From NCBI RefSeq assembly GCF_037975245.1, contig NC_092577.1, positions 33,864,898-33,924,897 on the forward strand: a stretch of 60,000 nt of DNA, read 5' to 3'. Of the stretch, positions 23,381 through 34,547 are shown piece after piece. Source of the stretch: Apostichopus japonicus (lineage: Eukaryota > Echinodermata > Holothuroidea > Aspidochirotida > Stichopodidae). The translations under genes were made by a program, and so were the position numbers. Every line of letters starts with the position of its first letter. Position 1 is the first letter of the stretch. The notes beneath the pieces are model-generated. The model had not been told where the DNA came from and ran no database searches. It saw nothing but the letters and a program-made list of their open reading frames with translations.

Positions 23381-23640
23381 CAGGTTTGCCAAAAGTAGTT
23401 GTACCAGAGGTCATTGTATTAAACTCCAGAAGTTACATAGTAGGATTAATATTCGGCATAACTTTTTCTCTAAAGTCTAATACAACTTATACAAGGGTTG
23501 TGAATGGATGGAATGGTTTGCCTTAGAAGGTTGAATTGCAAGTAGTGTGAATGGGTTTAAGTATACTTTGGATGAGTACATTAAGCATTGTAATTGGGTA
23601 TGACATTTGATGTCCTCGGTTTTATTCCTCTCATATAGCC
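23381..23640 (+). pseudogene. Non-LTR retrotransposon 3'-end fragment
   Basis: Frame-shifted translation shows the order typical of the C-terminal end of LINE ORF2 proteins: a CTRGH..KLQK-like block, an R...FFS block, RVVNGWNGLP-like tryptophan motif, then SVNGFK.TLDEYIK. Several frame breaks and stops. It lies inside the 4.5-kb DNA transposon. Confidence 0.6.
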
Positions 23641-24099
23641 TAAGGGTCCTTAATGGGGACTTGAATGTCTCTCCTGGTCTTGTTTTCTACTAAACTAAAC
23701 TATATACTTGAGTGTAGGAGTTATCAATAGTTGGGAGTCTATTGGCAAACCTAAGACTGATATTGTGGTGTTAATTTCTCAGGAATGTAGTACTAGGCTA
23801 TAGTAGATGCAACAGATTGAATGGGTCTGTCGAGAAAAAAAAAGCTGCAACAACTGAATACTGGTGTATCTTGTAGCTTATGTATTTTCCATTAACGTAT
23901 ATACTATACGGTCATGTCCTTAATAAGGTTTCATGGATCACACTGACATAGTGTGCCTACTTGTCAGTGTTGTCAACTGAGCACAGGACTGATGACATCA
24001 TTCAGTTTGTTATTATGCAGACAGCAAATGGCCATAATGATAATTATTAATTGTTACTTATTCTTCATACTGCCCTTACTGGCCTTACCTGAACAGTGA

Positions 24100-25800
24100 T
24101 GTATAAAAATGCAATAAGTCGTTAAGCCTTTCATTTAAGAATCGTTTCAGCCTGTCCTATTTCAAACATATGATTGGCAGATTTCCACATTACATAGCTT
24201 ATCAAAATGGAGCTGTTCTGTAAAGCAAGAAAACTGTCACACATATGCATGCATACAAACACACTCATATAAATTTCTGAATATCTTTTCAGCTGCCCAA
24301 AGGTACTGGAATGCAAGCTCTGTTGGGTGAATTAAAAAACCCTCATTGTACTCTTTTATTATGGTCGGCGTAGCTGGAACCAGCAATGATGGTGATGTGG
24401 ATTTGACAGTACCTAGACAAGAATTCAATAGCTGCTTTGTGTTGAAGTGGGTTCAACTTGCTCAAGGCCATGACAGGATGACAACTAGACATCAGGATGA
24501 ATTATCTGTTGCAGAGCTCTATAAACCAGGCAGTTGTTAAAACATCCATTGGGTGACCCTCACAGTCTACCAGGCACTGCATCGCAGAAGCAAACTGAAG
24601 TGTGTGTGATACCTTCATCTTATGAGAGTGGAATGGTATCAGTGTGGCCGCTGTCAATTTGGCTTCAAGTCTTTGTTTTCTTGAAAGCTGAGAAGATCTT
24701 TCAGTGGTTTCACACTGACCTCTGTACTTGACAATTCATGTGTATTTGCCAGCTCAGGAGGAAGCCAGATTTTAATTACATTAACCAATGCTGAATTTTT
24801 TTTGGACATGTGGTACATCTGCAAGGAGGTGAAGGAAGCAGTTGGAGTTGCATGGATGTGGAATCTTGTTGATAGTCTGGCAGTCTTATCCACAGATTAT
24901 CCCAAAGCTTCTCCACATTGCCACATTCAGAATTTATTACATTGATAAACTTGAAAATTGCAGGAATCTAACGAAGCACCCATCAAGGGAATTTGTTTGT
25001 ATCATTATTGAAAGCTGTGACCTTCTGATGTGACAGACTAATGTGAAATAAAGGGCAGTAGATTACCTTGTAAATGAACCTTGTTATTGTTTTGATTGCA
25101 TCTAATGTTTGCAAAATTTTAAGTTGCATGCTACCAATTGAAACATAATTCTTTCTCTATTAATGGGATATAAATACTTCTCCTTAAAGGGTGTGAAGAC
25201 TCCCGCACAAAGAAACGTCTCATGCCGGTTATCTGACCTAGTTTCGAATGTGGTGTAACAGAAGTGTTAGACACCACCATTGATCCCAGAAAATACACAC
25301 ACAGCTTGCTACCATCTGTAAATAGACATTAGTGTACAGTCAATACAAACATCACGGTCAATACCCACAACACAGTGCACATAGCAGCGTGGACATCTCA
25401 GGTCTAGATAAAAGATAACAAGGTATCAGGTTTCATTACTGTCTGCATTTTGTAGCGACACAAAAAAACTTCACTTGCAAGCAACGGAAAGTAAACTTTT
25501 TCAGAGCGTGGCATGCGGTTTAGGGCGAGTCTTCAATACCTTTAAATATACTGCATCGGTTGTTGTCACTTGATCAGTTGCTTGTGTGTGAGCTAAACAG
25601 CTTAAATAATATGTAAAGAAATAATACAAACTTTCAAATTGCCAGATATTTACTTGCTCAAAATCATTATCCAATCATGATTTGTTGCTATCCTTGAGTC
25701 CATTATTCAGATGATGAGGCAGATTCCCTTCAACTCTCCATGATGAAGGTAAAACCTTATATCTTAACCAACTGCCATTGAGTGTCCATTTGAAAGTTTC
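24100..25800. other. Interior of the 4.5-kb element, no gene recognised
   Basis: Short plus-strand frames (24346-24540, 24534-24731) are bordered by plausible splice sites (TATCTTTTCAG near 24291; CATTATTCAG...ATGATGAAG|GTAAAA near 25700-25748). They show no recognisable domain. It could be transposase debris or captured host sequence. Confidence 0.25.
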
Positions 25801-26279
25801 AAACACACAAGTGCATTGATTAAAACAAAGACTTCATTGCTGTGGTTGCAGGAACTGGATTTCAGTCTAGTAGTCACTCACCAGGTTCGTCTTTATCACA
25901 GTCTGCTAACTGTGGCTTTTTACGTTAGGAGTTTTTCTTCAGAGCACATGTCACCTTTGATTTGTAAAAAAAGTCCTGAAATTCAGGGAGTTAAAATTTA
26001 CTGTCTAAAGATAATTTAAAAAGATTTTTTTTAACTTCAATCATCAATGTGGGTGTCAATTAAGGGAGTAAGGAGTTACTGATGCAATGACTTTCTGGCA
26101 TAAGTGCATTTATAATGTGTTAAAACTTGAAAGGTGTATCATACTGCATCCCCCCCCCCCCCCTCTTAATTTGCACTCCGTTGGAATGCACAGACAGTTT
26201 TGCTTATTAATGAAATACCAGTTAACACTAAATTTTCAAGTCTTCCTTTAAAACAGTCAAACAAAACCGTGCATTGCCT

Positions 26280-26900
26280 AAACTAGGCCTACGCAATAGT
26301 TTGAACATTTCTTTATCAACATGTGGTGACAGGGCTCTTAAGATAATTCAGTGACCAAGACAATAGTGTAGGGTAGTCTTTGCAATAAGCATGACTAAGG
26401 CTAGGCTACCAGTACCATAATTAGCCTTGGCCTAGTGGTCTTTGAAATGTAGCCTAGGCCCCTGCTACTTTGATAAATGATAGTTGACTGCATCCAAATT
26501 AAACCAAGGCCTAGGCTATACTTTTGAAGAAGAAAAAATTAGGCTGAATTCATGTTAGCCTAAAAAGGCTAGGCCAATGCTGACAATTAACACAAACCAA
26601 GATCGTTTAACCATTTGGGCACTTGTTTATGGCATACTAAAAGGGTCTATATAATTAGGCCTGTATGTGTTCACAACCCACAAGTTGCCAATGAGTATAG
26701 ACCTAGCCTAACTAGTTTAGGCCTAGGCTACTTTGTTTTCCTTAGGCCTAGTTTAATTGGGCCTTATACTGTGCCATATTATGTAATGTGCTATAACAGT
26801 TGTAGTAATAGCAAGAATGGTCCAGGTCTAACTAAGCCCAGGCTTAACTTATGCTTCGGGCTTAACTAAGGATTAGGGCTTTACGTGATGCCTAGAGGCG
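26280..26900. repeat. Cluster of TAGGCCTA-like words
   Basis: AGGCCTA, GGCTAGGC, GCCTAGGC and variants occur more than fifteen times in about 600 bases. The same words are sparser at 1600-1700, 12300 and 46710-46735. No fixed period was found, so this is a compositional cluster rather than a clean tandem repeat. Confidence 0.45.
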
Positions 26901-27539
26901 ACTGAAACTGCCATGCCTATGATTAGGAGAGCTGGCATAATGAAATCGAATTTTTGGATCGTAAAACGAGAGAGAATAGCCATGAATGTAATTACAGAAA
27001 CCAGTCTGAACGTAAAATTCTCGCATTGCTTGTACATTACTCGTATTACACTAGGGCCTATGGCTAGTAATATGGGCCTAGGCTACACAGACTTTTTTCC
27101 ATTAGATCTCCATCTTGTTCTTTCTACTTCCACAAAATTCCTCATCTTTTATGGTCAGTCGGAAAATCAAACAATAATATCCATGTTCTGACCGATTGCA
27201 GCATCCCCAGCACCATTTCTTTCATAATTTCGTACTTTTTTCGTGTACACAAACGATAGTCATACACTGTGAGTACGCGTGTCGCCTGCTATAAAGTTTT
27301 CAAGTGGACCTATTTTACCACCCTGTGTGGGCGTTTTCCCTCTCGACCAATCCAAATCGGTTACATGGTTGGCCAAACTCTCTCTATATACGGCTCTGTG
27401 TCACGATAGTCCCTTCCAATAAAAGCTCTTAAACAAAACCCTGGTATATACGCACATCAAAAGCAGCACTATGTAACATTTCGACGATTCATAATATTTC
27501 TCGATGTGCTAAACTGCCCCTAGAGATTTAGAGGTCAAA

Positions 27540-27912
27540 CTCTGAATACCTAATAAACACAGTATCTCATGATAAGAAGAATAATTACATTTTATTCTTG
27601 GAATGTGTATGTGTCATATTGAGTAGAAGAACCCTGTTGTTTTCGGGTGGAGTTCAAAGATCATCTGGGGTCACCAGACATGAAACACTGTAAATCTCGT
27701 AAACACTATACGCAGCCGATGGATGCGTTATATTGAGAAGAAGCGTAAAGGTTTACGTGAAGGTGAAATGCATTCTGAGTTCACCAGACGTCAAACAATG
27801 AAAACCATGTAAACCGGATATCTCACGATATGAGGCATTGATGCTTCTCATACTGATCATGTGGCTGTGTTATCTTGCAACGTTTGGTAGAGGTCATCTG
27901 GGTCACCAGTGG
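27540..27912 (+). repeat. Copy of the ~130-bp dispersed repeat, diverged
   Basis: CATATTGAGTAGAAGAACC, GGTCATCTGGGGTCACCAG, AAACACTGTAAA and GGATATCTCACGATA follow the order seen at 4481-4840. Two to three diverged units. Confidence 0.6.
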
Positions 27913-28340
27913 CGTAACGGTTGAAATAAACAACCAACGAACTTGCCATATAATATATATATGTTGATATATATAGAGATATAGATTAATATAATATTCA
28001 TTTGTAATCTCAAACATATGATACTGTTTAATACACTTATTGAACCGCTTGTTTCGTTTCCCCACTTTTAGATGCCAAGAAAGCGCTCCAAACAGCGAGA
28101 GCATTTTTGAAACCCAATGTAATTTTCCAAACTTGCAGAATTGGAGTAAATAAAGCCACTCCTGCGAAGTGAAAGACTGATACATACACACGATATCACG
28201 AATGCAAAGTTTTCCTTGAAATGCTCTTGACAAATTAAATACGCGGGCATGGACACTATATACCAGATACAATACCTAGATGAATTTGCAGACTGAGCAA
28301 AAAATTATTCTATTTAATCAGAAAATCTGTTTGCATCTGC
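27913..28340. other. Intergenic DNA
   Basis: A 149-codon minus-strand frame (27823-28272) runs through the repeat edge and AT-rich sequence. It has no recognisable domain and is probably spurious. Confidence 0.4.
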
Positions 28341-28356
28341 AGCAGTGCTCTAACGA

Positions 28357-28455
28357 ATGAATATTATTATTGTAATTGTAATTGTCATTATTATTGTTAT
28401 TATTACCGGTATTATTATTATTATAAATATTATTATTATAATTATTATAATTATG
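28357..28455 (+). repeat. TTA/ATT microsatellite
   Basis: Imperfect (ATT)n run of about 100 bases with interruptions. Confidence 0.8.
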
Positions 28456-29258
28456 ACCTAACATATTTTCCATAACTTGTCACTTTTGTACAATCCTGCT
28501 AATAGACGTTCTCATAGAACTGTTCCGGTTTTCCTACTGTCAATTGCATGTCAATCATTACCGAGCCTCTTAAGTTTAAAGGTTTTTTTTTACCAAAAAC
28601 TATGTTGATATAGAAGTATTAAAAAAAACAGATGGAAGAAAATCGATAATACCTCTGTATATTTCGTGGATACAAATGAACTACACGTATGCCCTTCTCT
28701 CTCCCTTGATACCATTTTATCGAGTTCAGGTTACCATAACTTACAGGAGCTGCAAATATAGACTCAGGTCTGATAAGGTAATATGATCTCTGCAGTTATA
28801 AAATACTACAAAATATTGTTTTATATTGGAAAAGTAAACTGCAAGTCTGAAGCTACGAATTGATCGTACATTTTCTCCACTGATATACGCTGGTCAAAGT
28901 TCGTGATTTTATATATTTATTATACGGACTTTATGATACACCAGTGACTGTTAAATCTGTTAAGCACAACTTGAGTAAACTCAGCTCGCATTCAATATAC
29001 GTACACGTTCAATTTGGCGTTTAGCTTCGTATTCCTAGACCTTCTAAGTTTAATCAGACCAATGGTTATAAAGTTCCCCACGTAACTACAGTTCGACAAC
29101 GAAAACTCTTACATACCTGTTGTCTTTGTACATGTGGACTATCACAGGAACGTTCAACAGACTTGGCAAGATTCCATGAAAGCAACATTTTCGTTGATTC
29201 ATCAGTTCTCTAGTCGCATCGCTTTTGTATACACTGACATCTATACTGATAAGTAAGA
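28456..29258. promoter_or_regulatory. Upstream region of the SLC35G-like gene
   Basis: AT-rich, no coding signal. The promoter presumably lies here, but no convincing TATA or initiator arrangement was singled out. An upstream non-coding exon cannot be excluded. Confidence 0.3.
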
Positions 29259-30341
29259 ATGGATAATCTAGCTATAGAATTGGAGGCTCCTGCACCAATT
29301 GTGCCGAAAGATGGAACTAACACAGAAAATCCCAGCCTACCCACTGCAGATGAAATCGCCATCGGAGATGAGAAGAAGCTTCCTGGTAACGAAGACAGGT
29401 CTGCTGAAAACAAAAGACTTAGTTCCATGTTGCAAAAGTTGATCCCATCTCGAGGGATGCTGGTGGCTCTTCTAGCGGCCATCTTGTTTTCCTGTCTCGA
29501 TGTTTCTGTTGCAATATCGACGCAAGAAGTTCATCCGCATCTTTTGCTTGCATTGTATCCAAACGTCATCATGGCATTCTCATTGATTTGCATAATAGTC
29601 ACGAGAGTTAAGGTACTGTACAATAGAAAACAGTATCTTGTTCTTGTAGTATCTGCTGGTGTTTACGCCACTGGTGGAACATTTCTTACATTATCAATCA
29701 GTAAAATACCCGTTGGGGACGCAGTCGCCATTTTTAATTGTATGCCAATTTTTGGTGGTGTTTTTGGTTGGATACTATTGAAGCAATCGCTACGGTTACT
29801 TGATCTTTTCTTTACTATATTGTGCATTTCAGGAGTCGTTTTGATCGCACGTCCTTCTTTCATATTTCCAGCATCTGTTCAAAATGATGAAATAGATTCA
29901 ATTGGAGTATTATTTGCCATAGGAGCGGCTTGCTTCATTGGATTTGGCTTCACTATCGGTAGAAAGCTTCAAGATATGGGAATAAATGTACTGTGTATAG
30001 TATTTGCCAATGCTTTCTTCTTGTTTTTGATCAATGCTGTCATATGCACGGTAATGGATATCTGGAGTGCGCCCAGTCCTTCGTATTATTGGGCTATATC
30101 TTTGGCACCTGGGATTTTCTCATTTTTGGCTCAGATGGCTGTGCTTTTGGCTGTCAAAACGGAACGAGCTGTCATGGTTACGATCATGTTGACTTTAGGA
30201 ATAGTTTTCACGTTTATCATGCAAATATTTATCATTAAGATAATACCCCATTGGTATTCAGCGATAGGATCTTTCTGTATTCTACTTTCGTGCATAGGAA
30301 TGTCTACACGGAAAGTAAACGAGGAAGAAGTTGCAAGTTAA
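29259..30341 (+). CDS. SLC35G-like drug/metabolite transporter family membrane protein
   Basis: An intact single-exon frame of 360 residues. After a polar 60-residue N-terminus come about ten hydrophobic helices (near 66-86, 93-114, 126-144, 150-173, 179-198, 215-234, 243-265, 278-299, 305-328, 332-348) in two five-helix EamA-like halves. The stretch around 153-200 (GDAVAIFN..PIF...FGWILLKQ, then SGVVLIARPSFIF) is typical of the SLC35G (TMEM20/TMEM22) group. Members are multi-pass membrane proteins whose substrates are mostly undefined, so no substrate is claimed. The ATG at 29259 is the first in the frame and gives the family's usual length. Intronless structure could mean a retrocopy or an ancestral single exon. 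AATAAA signals occur near 30878 and at 31116. Confidence 0.88.
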   Translation: MDNLAIELEAPAPIVPKDGTNTENPSLPTADEIAIGDEKKLPGNEDRSAENKRLSSMLQKLIPSRGMLVALLAAILFSCLDVSVAISTQEVHPHLLLALYPNVIMAFSLICIIVTRVKVLYNRKQYLVLVVSAGVYATGGTFLTLSISKIPVGDAVAIFNCMPIFGGVFGWILLKQSLRLLDLFFTILCISGVVLIARPSFIFPASVQNDEIDSIGVLFAIGAACFIGFGFTIGRKLQDMGINVLCIVFANAFFLFLINAVICTVMDIWSAPSPSYYWAISLAPGIFSFLAQMAVLLAVKTERAVMVTIMLTLGIVFTFIMQIFIIKIIPHWYSAIGSFCILLSCIGMSTRKVNEEEVAS

Positions 30342-32020
30342 TCGTGAATAATACAGTTTTCACAGAAACCAAATGCAGATGGAAAACAAAAGCAGTTTTT
30401 CTTCGGAAATACAAAGGCAGTAGAAAATTGGAATACATCTTTGCAATTTGAGGACAAACATCTAGTGCACGATTTGTCAGTGTCAAAGACATTCGGCTTG
30501 AGAGGAATCACTCCAAAACTCTGTTCCGTTTTATTCATCGTAAACTTTGAACGAGTATATTCTTATTTCTTTATAAATATACTCGATAGCATATTCATAT
30601 AGTTTTTGTTAAAACAGAGGAGGAGACCTGAGATCATTTCTTCGGGCAATGCCACATTATTTTTGGAAGCAGATGAACGCTTTTGAAGCGTTTCTTCACG
30701 AGGATGTTTTCTATGGCCTCAATAGACTTATTAAAGCATTAAAGCATCCTTTTAACTTTCTGAATTTTACATATCAAATGTTCAATTTTCCAGTGTAAGC
30801 AATATATTAGTTCTTCTATCAGTTCCAATGTTAACTAGAAGTTTGAAGCCCCCTACCTCCCAAATAGAAAGAAAAAAATAAATAAATAAAAAACGTAACT
30901 TCCATAATAACGTCTTGCATACGTCAGTCAAATAAAAACTGAGTTATATTTAAGATTTATGTCGCATTTATCGGCTCTTGCTTCTGAGCAGACTACATTG
31001 TATGGCTAATTAAGACATCTAATGTAAATTTCACAGTGTAAACACTTGGATACCATTTCATTTTTACCCGTGTAACATAATTTCATGCTGTAACCTGCAA
31101 TTTATATGAAATGTCAATAAAAAGAGATGAAAACATTCTCAGAAACTTCATCAAGCGATGAAAAAAAAGGAACCTCTGACATAATAGTGAATCATGTTGT
31201 TTGGTAATAAGACCATTACTAAAAAATAAATTGATATCGGTATTTCGTGATGACTAGGTCAATTTAAACTAACGTAGGTTGTATCGCAAGTGCATTTGAT
31301 GCATTTGATGCACTGATCATCTCAATTTTCTTCTTTGTGGAATATCCCACCCCACCCCAACCCATCCCCACCCGGAAATTATATATGTTGTTGCGCCCCT
31401 GTTAACAAGTTTATAAGTGATATAATTTTCACAACGTGTAAATATATATCAATTTATATAACGACGTAATATACTAGATCAGTGTTTCTTTTTCCACTAC
31501 TCTCCTTAACGTAGCCTATCGAATGGGTAGATGTACATATTTTGATAGTTGTGTATAAATGCTTCGCGGATACATTTGTGGTTTACGCCTATGTAGTTCT
31601 CGTACCACAATTTATTACTCGATTGACTTACAAATTGAATTCGTCCAAAGCCGCTAGAGCACAGAAAGAAGTTTTCAAAAGACATTTTTTTAGCCACCGC
31701 ATGATATTTGAATTGTTTAGGCTTATATGTAACATTCAAATAAAGCATAGTGCTACAACTCATCTGTCAGCTCTCGATTCGGAATCGTCCTTTTTCACCC
31801 AGGAATTTCTAAAATGCCTAAAATCATCTTCAATCCTCTCGATTCTTAGACCATTAGTAGCCTTTGTCATCTTCTTCAACAATCAAACATCAAAAAGGCT
31901 GATCATGGCTGAAAACTTGCCGACAAAGTCACTTCATTAGGTCCACTTAAGACTATTTTCCGACAAGGGTTTTCAGAGCGGATGTACATTACTGTTATTG
32001 TGACAGGGCACCTGTAGCTT
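30342..32020. other. 3' region of the SLC35G-like gene, then intergenic DNA
   Basis: AATAAA-rich A tract at 30871-30892 and AATAAA at 31116-31121 are candidate polyadenylation signals. A 132-codon frame at 31542-31940 has no recognisable domain and is probably chance. Confidence 0.4.
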
Positions 32021-32031
32021 CGCGCCCGGAT

Positions 32032-32290
32032 GCGTATTTTTTCCCAGGACGAACGTGGGTTTCAGGTTTTTCAGGAATTAACAAATTCGTTTGAAATCAG
32101 AGTTAGGGTTTAGAAAGTGTGTAAGGGACACAGTTTATAGGAAAATGAAGGATTGTCGTTCATAATCTGGGGTCAAAACTAGGAAAAAAGATTCAGAACT
32201 GTACATGTTTTTTGAAAAAGCGTCACATGTTTGGAATCCAGGGATTTGATTGGCCGATGCCCACGTTCGCCCTGGGGGAAAAAAATACGC
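32032..32290. mobile_element. 259-bp MITE with exact 9-bp target duplication
   Basis: Inverted ends of about 30 bases: GCGTATTTTTTCCCAGGACG on the left, and the right end mirrors it with a G/C-run difference. Flanked by exact CGCCCGGAT at 32023-32031 and 32291-32299. No coding capacity. A 9-bp duplication suggests a MuDR- or Merlin-type mobiliser, not hAT. Confidence 0.8.
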
Positions 32291-32299
32291 CGCCCGGAT

Positions 32300-33240
32300 T
32301 CCTACCTCGCTCGCACACCTGAGTGAATAACGTCATCATGCCAGTCTAGTTGAAAATGCATTCTTGTATATCTAAATACGCAAGTTAGTTATCCGAGTAA
32401 GCAAATGCCATTACGAGACTGTTATGGCACTTATTGTTACTGAATGAAAACATCGCAAGAAAATACTGAAATTGTCAAGGATAGAGAAGTCAATGTAAAT
32501 TAATTACTTGAAAGTGAAATTAAAGAAAACCTAATTATGGCTTCTGTTTTATCTGTTTCGTAAAGAAAACAAAAGGATAAATAGAAGGTGAAAAGATAGT
32601 TTGTTAAGTATAATATTTTGTTAGGGTAATAACTAGACAATGAATTATGAATGCATTGTCCATAATTTTCAGTGGTTGTAATAATTTACCTGCATGCTTA
32701 TCATAATAGATCATCAACTTATATAAACAACTTCCATTTTCAAAGTAAAACCGGGCTAACTATATGGCGTACAATTTTATGCCATTTAGGTATAATTTCT
32801 CATTCATACAGCTGGCAATAAAAGTGTCTTAACTTGGCAGTTCAAAGTTAAGATTTTCTTTAAGCTGATTTAAGGAAAGAAAAATTACAACAGGTCGTCA
32901 TAAACTAGGCTAACAACTACTCAGGGATATAGAGGACAGAACAATATTTCAAAATACAAATATTATAAACATAATCTTCATAAAAAACTTACTGTTTGAC
33001 TTGAATCTTTCCGAGTGTGTGTTTATTCCTATAATCAGATCAAAGTAAATGCACATCTTACAATTTTTATTTCATATTTCAGCGATATTAAATATGTATG
33101 GTGGTTGCTAAGGACATTTCATATATACCGTAATTGAACATTTCTAGACCTATTTTAGTTAAATTGAGAAACCCAATTTGACCAATTTGGTCATTTGTAT
33201 GACCTCTTTTGATCTTCATCATCTTTACAACGTTAAAATT
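32300..33240. other. Intergenic DNA, nothing recognised
   Basis: AT-rich, no supported gene. Confidence 0.4.
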
Positions 33241-33269
33241 GCTCAACGTGATGGTCACTACGACCCTTG

Positions 33270-33522
33270 TTAGAGCTATAGGGTTGTCAAAAACGTACTC
33301 AGAAAAAAACTAGAGCACCAGAGCTCATACCTTTTCGAGCTCAAAAATGTAGGGCCCACAAAACTTTATGGCCCACCAAATTTCAGGCCATTTTTCAGAT
33401 TCCACCAATTTTGGGCCCATGAAGCCATACATTTTAGGTTCAAAGACAAATTGATACCCCAAGCTCAAAACGGCGATAACCCCCCCCCCCTCCGTTAGCA
33501 GAATCCTGGCCACACCACTGGC
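33270..33522 (-). mobile_element. Fragment ending in a hAT-like terminus
   Basis: Ends at about 33522 with GAATCCTGGCCACACCACTG, the reverse complement of a CAGTGGTGTGGCCAGG-type end like those of the other hAT-like elements here. GGGCCCA/GGCCCAC words repeat before a C run. The left end was not found. Confidence 0.4.
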
Positions 33523-33645
33523 TATAATTCCTATTTTCCCCCTTTAAATCCTATTTTACCCACTCTCTCAAACAATACCACTGACCTACCCTATTAAACT
33601 CACCCCCCCCCCCTCTACCTGAGCAGACATAACTTCACAAGCACG

Positions 33646-34547
33646 CCTTCCCAAAATTTTGGCTGGCTGCCTATACCTCAGGCTCAAAGACTTCTAAGAA
33701 TCGGCAAGTGCTGATTGGCTGTAGGGCTCTCATGCTTACAGTTCAACAGTTAATAACAACTCCCAATCCTGCTTTAATTACGCTAACAGCCTCTGCAGAG
33801 CTTAACCACAAATGTAAACAAACACTGCAGAGACTGAGAGACAAATTAAAGGAGCTTTGGCAAAAAGGTGAAGCCTCAGATTTTTTTAAACAATGGGGAT
33901 TAATTGTAATTAATTAACTTTTGACCAAAAATTATTAGGCATCACCTTATTCACACACAATCCAACAATCATCAGTTCAACTTTGAATGTGATCCATCAA
34001 AATCTTGAGGAGATTGAGATATTTGAAAATGTTACAAAGAATGACCCCCGATAACCTCCTAAATGACATTTGACCTCAATTTTCCGAACACCCCTCGTAA
34101 CCCTCATCCCGAGGAACGTTGTGACCAATTTTCATTAAAACTGGCCATACACTGTACGAACGGAAGCAATTTGAAAATATAGGGCCGGGGCCCGGGCCAC
34201 AAAAGACCCCTAGTTGATCTTTGATCTCAAATTCATGAACACCCTGAAGGTAAAACTTCCATAGTACTATCGTGACAAACCCTCAACATTGTACCATGGA
34301 ATCTGTAGGAGAAGAAGCATTTTGCGTATTTCCACAAAATGGCCCATTTCGGCCCACAGGTGACCTTTGACCCCAAATTTCGGACTATCTCTGATGGCCC
34401 TATACCCAATGGTCCTTGTGTCCAAGTTTCATGAAATTCCATTAAACACTGTGCGAGTGGAAGCGGTTTTACCAATTGTTGACGGATAGAGTGATAGACG
34501 CCGCACTGTAACAATCGCTCACACCAGCATGCTGGTATGAGCTAAAA
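33646..34547 (+). repeat. ~900-bp dispersed repeat 'C', copy 2
   Basis: Collinear with 10952-11856 and highly similar, with scattered substitutions and short indels. It ends in the same near-palindrome (CACCAGCATGCTGGT) and GAGCTAAAA. Flanking sequences differ from copy 1, so this is transposition rather than a local duplication. Confidence 0.75.

Larger units (their letters stand above)
22879..27398. mobile_element. 4.5-kb DNA transposon with perfect 31-bp inverted ends
   Basis: Both termini start CAGAGCCGTATATAGAGAGA when read inward and match without error for 31 bases. They are flanked by the exact 8-bp direct duplication TGTCACGA (22871-22878 and 27399-27406). A subterminal word AAAATAGGTCCA also occurs near both ends (about 22948 and 27300), inverted. 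Eight-base duplication plus CAG...CTG ends is the hAT signature; P-type elements also make 8-bp duplications. No intact transposase was found: open frames inside are all under 95 codons and the interior carries LINE debris. It is therefore probably non-autonomous, decayed, or loaded with other sequence. Confidence 0.75.

Noticed and set aside
27823-28272. 149-codon minus-strand frame
   Set aside because: Runs over a dispersed repeat edge and AT-rich DNA, with no domain and no splice support.
31542-31940. 132-codon plus-strand frame
   Set aside because: No recognisable domain, no exon partners, and composition like the intergenic DNA around it.
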